Shown here: positions 14,228 through 17,786 of the stretch, piece by piece | Layout: every line of letters starts with the position of its first letter | How positions within the stretch are numbered: position 1 is the first letter of the stretch | NCBI GenBank assembly: GCA_018383835.1 | Contig: JAHAWR010000001.1 | Span: 1,608-19,393 of the forward strand | Reading direction: 5' to 3' | Length of the DNA stretch: 17,786 nucleotides | Source: Candidatus Jordarchaeia archaeon | GTDB lineage: Archaea > Asgardarchaeota > Jordiarchaeia > Jordiarchaeales > Freyrarchaeaceae | The notes under the pieces: generated by a model | What the model was told of the DNA's origin: nothing | The model's input: only the letters and a program-made list of their open reading frames with translations | The model's database searches: none | Made by a program: the position numbers and the translations under genes

Positions 14228-14234
14228 TTTATAA
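14228..14234 (+). promoter_or_regulatory. TATA-like box of tRNA-Asp
   Basis: TTTATAA centred about 34 nt upstream of the tRNA-Asp 5' end, consistent with a short leader trimmed by RNase P. Confidence 0.5.
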
Positions 14235-14281
14235 CTCTATCTATGCACCAAACTTCCTAGATGCGCCCCGGTGGTGTAGTC

Positions 14282-14296
14282 ACAAAACGGCTACAA
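14282..14296 (+). other. tRNA-Asp D-loop intron, 15 nt
   Basis: The central helix is GTAG (14276-14279) with CTAC (14291-14294), perfect. The bulges are T C|A and A A|C. At 15 nt there is almost no inner helix. Confidence 0.85.
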
Positions 14297-14314
14297 CGGC
14301 CGAGCATACGGGAC

Positions 14315-14328
14315 AGTGCAACCCCTAA
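14315..14328 (+). other. tRNA-Asp anticodon-loop intron, position 32/33, 14 nt
   Basis: It is the only excision that leaves a 7-nt loop with U33 and a readable anticodon (GTC). The BHB is relaxed: GGG (14310-14312) with CCC (14323-14325) plus a C/T mismatch, with bulges A C|A and A A|T. Confidence 0.72.
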
Positions 14329-14348
14329 TGTCACTCCCGCGACCCGGG

Positions 14349-14381
14349 TGACGCGTCTATCCTAATAGGCGCGTTAGGGAA
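14349..14381 (+). other. tRNA-Asp T-loop intron, position 53/54, 33 nt
   Basis: The central helix is CCC (14343-14345) with GGG (14377-14379) plus a G/A pair. The bulges are G G|T and A A|T. A long inner hairpin forms from ACGCGTCTA (14351-14359) with TAGGCGCGT (14366-14374). Confidence 0.83.
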
Positions 14382-14460
14382 TTCAAATCCCGGCCGGGGC
14401 GCCATTTCTCCCTTCTAATTTGGCTTGCCTCATGTTAAGCTTGAGGGTTGATTTACGTAA

Positions 14461-14470
14461 ATTATTTAAG
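14461..14470 (+). promoter_or_regulatory. Possible TATA box of tRNA-Pro
   Basis: ATTATTTAAG centred about 38 nt upstream of tRNA-Pro. It could drive tRNA-Pro and the closely following serS together. Confidence 0.35.
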
Positions 14471-14518
14471 TTTTCCTGTTGAGCAAGGTTTAAATGTGTC
14501 ATGGGCGGGTAGTCTAGA

Positions 14519-14536
14519 GCGTAAGGTGCGGGGAAC
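14519..14536 (+). other. tRNA-Pro D-loop intron, 18 nt
   Basis: The central helix is TCT (14513-14515) with GGA (14532-14534), plus an A/G mismatch. The bulges are G A|G and A C|T. The inner helix is CGTA (14520-14523) with TGCG (14527-14530). Boundaries could shift by one or two bases. Confidence 0.65.
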
Positions 14537-14546
14537 TTGGTATGAT

Positions 14547-14567
14547 TCCCCCTTTAGGGGGAATAAA
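14547..14567 (+). other. tRNA-Pro intron between D and anticodon stems, position 25/26, 21 nt
   Basis: The central helix is TAT (14541-14543) with ATA (14563-14565), plus a G/A pair. The bulges are A T|T and A A|A. The inner hairpin is CCCCC (14548-14552) with GGGGG (14557-14561), loop TTTA. Confidence 0.8.
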
Positions 14568-14600
14568 ACCGGGTTTGGGACCCGGAGGCCCTGGGTTCAA

Positions 14601-14631
14601 TGCTGCAGCGTGATTTGCGCTGAGCGAATAG
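14601..14631 (+). other. tRNA-Pro T-loop intron, position 58/59, 31 nt
   Basis: The central helix is GTTC (14595-14598) with GAAT (14626-14629). The bulges are A A|T and A G|A. The inner helix is GCT/AGC then CAGCG/CGCTG, with one bulged G. Confidence 0.85.
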
Positions 14632-14676
14632 ATCCCAGCCCGCCCACCATGTTTCTTAAACTGGAGGGAAGTTACA

Positions 14677-16242
14677 GTGAGGTTCAGGTTAAAGGGTTAC
14701 TTGGAGCTTAGTGGCAGTATTCCTGAGGAAGCAATAGATGAGGTTAAGGGATTTTTAGGTGAGATTTGTGAAACTCTTTTTCTGAGGGGGGTTCCTCGTG
14801 GTCGTGAGGAGGAGGGGGCGCGTTTGGTTGGGTGGAGGGTGGAGGGTGATAAGTTTCATGTCGAGATCGAGAGCGGTAGGTATGTGCGTGCGCATGTTGC
14901 ATTTGTCAGGTTGAGGAATGCATTGGCTGGCTTTCTTGGTTCTAGGTTTGGTGTTGGTGTTAGGTCTTCTAGGGTGTTCGATTATGTTTTGGAGTTCGAG
15001 CTTGAGAGGGAGCCTCTTGAGCCTGTGAGTGTACTGTTTGCGAGGGACGTTAAGTTTGACGGTAGGAAGGTTACTGTTTTTCTAGAGGAGCTGGATGATA
15101 CAGCTTTGGAGAGGAATTATTCTGACCGCATAATAAGTCGGATCCGTGAAAAAGTTTCGAGGCAGTACGTGTCGGGGAAGGGGGAATTTACGCGTACGGT
15201 CAAGCGCAATGTGAGGGGGTTTGAAAGATATAAGTTGAGCGAGGATCCGACCGAGGTGGCAGTTAAGCTTGGATGGATTAAGGAGTATCCTGCAGCGGGG
15301 ATTTGGCAGATTATGCCTCCGATGGCAGCTCTGATTAGGGCGATGGAGGGATTGATTGTCGATATGGTTGCTAGGCCTCTCGGGTTCCAGGAGGTAATGC
15401 TTCCGCGCCTTATTCCGCTTGATGTTGAGTATAGGAAAGGGCATTTTGGCATTGCTAATGAGATTATTTGGGCTTGCCCGCCGATTTCCCGGGATCCAAA
15501 GGACTTCGAGGACCTTATAGATTACGTTGAAATAACTGGCGGTCCTCCGCCTGCTGAATTGCTGAAAGAAAAGGTTAGGCCACCTATGTACGGGCTTTCG
15601 TACGCCCAGTGCGAGCCCTTTTATGAGATGTTCCACAAGGAGATAGTGGATTTAGACCTTTTGGAGAAGGAGCCAATCACGCTTTTTGACAGAAATGGGC
15701 CCACATACCGGTGGGAAAGCGGAGGACTTAGAGGGATGGAGCGACTTAACGAGTTTCACAGAGTAGAATTTGTTTTCCTTTCAACGCCAGATAAATGTGT
15801 TGAGATAAGGGATGCCATACTTGAGAGAACGGAAAAAGTTGTTGGCGAGATACTTGATTTGGATTATAGAGTGGATGCTACTACCGCTGTATATCTTGAG
15901 CATGCGGGAAAGACGGAAGAAGAGGAAGGGGGGGAAGGCTTGGTTAAAACATATGATTTGACTGTTCTCTTGCCTTTCCAAACGAAAAGCAGGCCTGAGG
16001 CTGAGCTTGAGGTAGCAAGCTTCCACGTTCATACAGATTTCTATGCTAAACGGTTTAGTTTCAAAGATAAGAAGAGGAGGACTGTTTTTACTGGGTGTGC
16101 CGGACTTGGTCCATCGAGGTTCGCCTATGTTTTTCTGGTGAGGCACGGATTTGACTTCGAGGGGTGGCCGGCTGAGGTTAAAAAGTACATAGGGGAGAAG
16201 CTTCCTGAGCTACCACGCATGCTAACATGGCCTAAGGGGTAA
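14677..16242 (+). CDS. serS: Seryl-tRNA synthetase, rare methanogen (zinc-dependent) type
   Basis: A 521-residue class II synthetase that charges tRNA-Ser. It belongs to the atypical SerRS first seen in methanogens, not the common bacterial/eukaryal type. The N-terminal domain (1-165) is a mixed alpha/beta tRNA-binding domain, without the long coiled-coil arm of ordinary SerRS. The catalytic core has motif 2 around YRWESGGLRGMERLNEFHR (344-362) and motif 3 around CAGLGPSRFAYVFL (474-487). C312 (AQCEPFY), E359 and C474 sit where this type's active-site zinc ligands (Cys, Glu, Cys) are expected. The start is GTG with GGAGGG (14663-14668) 8 nt upstream. It follows tRNA-Pro by 30 nt and may be co-transcribed with it. 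It is convergent with leuS. Confidence 0.93.
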   Translation: MRFRLKGYLELSGSIPEEAIDEVKGFLGEICETLFLRGVPRGREEEGARLVGWRVEGDKFHVEIESGRYVRAHVAFVRLRNALAGFLGSRFGVGVRSSRVFDYVLEFELEREPLEPVSVLFARDVKFDGRKVTVFLEELDDTALERNYSDRIISRIREKVSRQYVSGKGEFTRTVKRNVRGFERYKLSEDPTEVAVKLGWIKEYPAAGIWQIMPPMAALIRAMEGLIVDMVARPLGFQEVMLPRLIPLDVEYRKGHFGIANEIIWACPPISRDPKDFEDLIDYVEITGGPPPAELLKEKVRPPMYGLSYAQCEPFYEMFHKEIVDLDLLEKEPITLFDRNGPTYRWESGGLRGMERLNEFHRVEFVFLSTPDKCVEIRDAILERTEKVVGEILDLDYRVDATTAVYLEHAGKTEEEEGGEGLVKTYDLTVLLPFQTKSRPEAELEVASFHVHTDFYAKRFSFKDKKRRTVFTGCAGLGPSRFAYVFLVRHGFDFEGWPAEVKKYIGEKLPELPRMLTWPKG

Positions 16243-16265
16243 ATAAACCTTGGAAGCTTTCGAGT

Positions 16266-17786
16266 TTACTCGATATAAATGCCGGGCTTTGCCGGCTCGG
16301 CAACCTTCGCCTTTTCATGCGTCGACTCGTCAGCGAGTAAAACCTCGACTTCTGCTTCAAACTCGCGTCCAATAAACGATGAAGCAGACTTTATAGTGTT
16401 CAGCTCCTCGTCCTGCGTAAGGACTACTTGTGGAAGCTCCTTCATCAACTTTTCTGCGTACCTCGCAGCCTCCTTGCCATGTGTCCTTACTTCTGGGATC
16501 TGCATCACACGTTTTAGCAGTCCCTCTTTTCCCTTGAGAGCTTCCTCCAGAACTTTGTACTTCCAGCGAGGGGCTATGAATAACAGGATGCGCCTCGGCT
16601 TTTTGCCTGTTACATTCACGATTTCTTTTATGTCGTTCATGAGAGACTCAAGTAGTGCTTCCTTTCCCTCGACCACGTCGTCAAAGTAATTTTCGTTATA
16701 TTCAGGCCATTTCTCAGCAACTATGAGATTCTTTTCCCCCATTTTCTCCCATATCTCCTCACACAAGTGAGGAACCACTGGAGCTAAGAGAAGGATCATC
16801 ACCTTTACAGCCGTCTTTAGAACGACGCCATACTCGTCTGTCCGCCTCATGTACCACTTTATGTCATTCCACAGGTTAAAAAAGCATTCCTGTATAGCTG
16901 ACCTGGTTTTCAGGAGCTCGTAGTTCTCAGTTGCTGCCTTTATTCTCCTGTGCAGCCGGCTCCTAAGCCACCTATCGATCTCCCTCTCGAGGGGTTTCAC
17001 GGGCGGGAGACTTACTGCGAAGTCGTAGAGTGCTTCGAGGCGCTTTTTGAGGCCTTGAACTTCCTTGTCGCGCCAATCGGGGTCGTTTAGCCCCTCAGCG
17101 GCGTATGCTAGTCCGATTCTTGTTACGTCAGCACCATACTTGCTTAATGCTTCACGCATCGTGATGAAGTTCCCTTTAGACTTAGACATTTTTTCTCCTT
17201 CAACTCGTATCATGCCGTTAACACCTATCTTACGAGGCCATTTGTCCTCAGGCCAGATCGCTACGTGGTGGAATAGGAAGAAGGTAAGGTGGTTGAAGAC
17301 TAGCTCTTTAGCTGAAACCCTTAGCTCTATGGGATACCAGTACTCGAACTCGTCCCGCATGGCGTCCAAGAGCTCCTCGCTGAGGCCGCTTTTAGATGAT
17401 ATCTCCTCCAAGCTTCCTTTTCCGAGGAAAACGTAATCAAAAACTTCAGGTGTAAGCTTGCTCGCATCAACATTAAAGTTGTTCAGATACTTTGCTAGAG
17501 TGTAAAACGCCATGTATATCGTGGAGTCGGAGAGCGTTTCAACTATCCATTCGGGATCCCATGGCAACCGGGTACCTAGTCCAGTCTTGCGGACGCACGC
17601 CTTGTCCTCAAGCCAATCGATAGTGCTCTCAAAAGCACTCCTCGCCTCCTCAGGAAGAATAGTCATTGTCCTAAGTAGACGATGGACCTTCTCCTTCCAC
17701 TCGGGATCAGAATACTTGAGAAACCACTGGTTTTCGAGTATCTTAACTATGCATTTCGTGTTGCACCGGCATGATACGAGTTGAAG
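16266..17786 (-). CDS. leuS: Leucyl-tRNA synthetase, archaeal type, C-terminal 506 residues (5' end outside window)
   Basis: A partial class I synthetase running off the window edge. The frame is open to 17786, with residues SCRCNTKC, VKILENQWFLKYSD and EWKEKVHRLLRTM joining smoothly to TILPEEARSAF, so the ATG at 17666 is internal. Seen here are the end of the editing/zinc-containing region (CXC..C near the edge), the catalytic half with HHVAIWPEDKWPRKIGVNGMIRVEGEKMSKSKGN (KMSKS near 17180-17192), the anticodon-binding helical domain (NLWNDIKWYMRRTDEYG), and the archaeal/eukaryal C-terminal extension ending at 16266. Charging tRNA-Leu is its role; two tRNA-Leu genes are also in the window. 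It is convergent with serS. Confidence 0.96.
   Translation of the reverse strand, partial: LQLVSCRCNTKCIVKILENQWFLKYSDPEWKEKVHRLLRTMTILPEEARSAFESTIDWLEDKACVRKTGLGTRLPWDPEWIVETLSDSTIYMAFYTLAKYLNNFNVDASKLTPEVFDYVFLGKGSLEEISSKSGLSEELLDAMRDEFEYWYPIELRVSAKELVFNHLTFFLFHHVAIWPEDKWPRKIGVNGMIRVEGEKMSKSKGNFITMREALSKYGADVTRIGLAYAAEGLNDPDWRDKEVQGLKKRLEALYDFAVSLPPVKPLEREIDRWLRSRLHRRIKAATENYELLKTRSAIQECFFNLWNDIKWYMRRTDEYGVVLKTAVKVMILLLAPVVPHLCEEIWEKMGEKNLIVAEKWPEYNENYFDDVVEGKEALLESLMNDIKEIVNVTGKKPRRILLFIAPRWKYKVLEEALKGKEGLLKRVMQIPEVRTHGKEAARYAEKLMKELPQVVLTQDEELNTIKSASSFIGREFEAEVEVLLADESTHEKAKVAEPAKPGIYIE

Larger units (their letters stand above)
14265..14401 (+). tRNA. tRNA-Asp (anticodon GUC), three introns
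   Basis: Acceptor GCCCCGG (14265-14271) pairs with CCGGGGC (14394-14400). The discriminator is G14401, as expected for Asp, and CCA follows at 14402-14404. The D-stem GTGT pairs with GCAT. The anticodon stem CGGGA (14309-14313) pairs with TCCCG (14335-14339). The T-stem CCGGG (14344-14348) pairs with CCCGG (14389-14393). The tRNA becomes normal only after removing three segments, 14282-14296, 14315-14328 and 14349-14381. Splicing gives D-loop AGTCCGGCCGA, anticodon loop CTGTCAC and T-loop TTCAAAT. Introns make up 62 of 137 nt. Confidence 0.94.
14503..14646 (+). tRNA. tRNA-Pro (anticodon UGG), three introns
   Basis: Acceptor GGGCGGG (14503-14509) pairs with CCCGCCC (14639-14645). The discriminator is A14646 and CCA follows (14647-14649). 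The anticodon arm is intact: CCGGG (14569-14573), loop TTTGGGA, CCCGG (14581-14585), with anticodon TGG at 14576-14578. The T-stem is CTGGG (14591-14595) with CCCAG (14634-14638). Removing 14519-14536, 14547-14567 and 14601-14631 gives D-loop AGATTGGTA, a single base 26 (A) between the D and anticodon stems, and T-loop TTCAAAT. The serS start lies only 30 nt beyond the discriminator. Confidence 0.94.

Noticed and set aside
1..17786. CRISPR arrays, insertion sequences, transposases or phage genes
   Set aside because: No regularly spaced repeats, terminal inverted repeats or transposase-like proteins were found on either strand.

Overview
The window is archaeal chromosomal DNA, most likely from a thermophilic member of the TACK lineages. 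Direct signs are a RIO1 kinase/Dim2 pair, an SmAP3-type Sm protein, CDP-archaeol synthase (ether lipids), RadB, a GPN-loop GTPase, an archaeal Clp1/Grc3-type polynucleotide kinase, an archaeal LeuRS, GGAGG/GGTGA ribosome binding sites and TATA-like elements about 30 bp upstream of tRNAs. All four tRNA genes carry small bulge-helix-bulge (BHB) introns, ten in total. That density is known from Thermoproteales and some deep TACK groups. The exact lineage cannot be fixed from the sequence alone.

Layout. 1-1504 (+): the 3' part of an intron-bearing tRNA-Leu(UAG), then rio1 and a KH-domain dim2/pno1 overlapping by 22 nt. 1730-1860 (-): tRNA-Leu(GAG) with two introns. 1931-3512 (-): ADP-forming acetyl-CoA synthetase beta subunit and a GPN GTPase. 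3593-3736 (+): an unrecognised 47-residue zinc-ribbon protein. 3870-5274 (-): radB then carS. 5430-6725 (+): a Clp1/Grc3-like kinase. 6736-9766 (-): a pyruvate:ferredoxin oxidoreductase operon in the order porB, fused porG-porD, porA. 10065-10499 (+): SmAP3, tail-to-tail with a small zinc-ribbon protein (10496-10804, -). 11049-11959 (+): ribosomal protein uL23, outside any ribosomal cluster, then an Ogg2 DNA glycosylase whose 5' end is out of frame. 11982-14130 (-): a zinc-ribbon/Yip1-like membrane protein, a protein resembling a RecA/KaiC fold without a P-loop, and a frame-broken RecA/KaiC-like ATPase. 14265-14646 (+): tRNA-Asp(GUC) and tRNA-Pro(UGG), each with three introns. 14677-16242 (+): a seryl-tRNA synthetase of the rare methanogen type. 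16266-17786 (-): the C-terminal part of LeuRS, cut by the window edge.

Functional themes. Much of the window is translation and RNA processing: four tRNAs, two aminoacyl-tRNA synthetases, uL23, Rio1/Dim2 for small-subunit maturation, Sm protein and RNA kinase. A second theme is fermentative energy metabolism: POR makes acetyl-CoA and reduced ferredoxin, and the ADP-forming acetyl-CoA synthetase turns acetyl-CoA into acetate plus ATP. DNA repair is represented by RadB and Ogg2.

The points most worth a second look are the ten tRNA introns (including matching variable-arm introns in two tRNA-Leu genes), the methanogen-type SerRS, the broken ATPase and its P-loop-less neighbour, and the isolated uL23. 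Three neighbouring reading-frame breaks could be real decay or homopolymer errors in the sequence, and the two cannot be told apart here.
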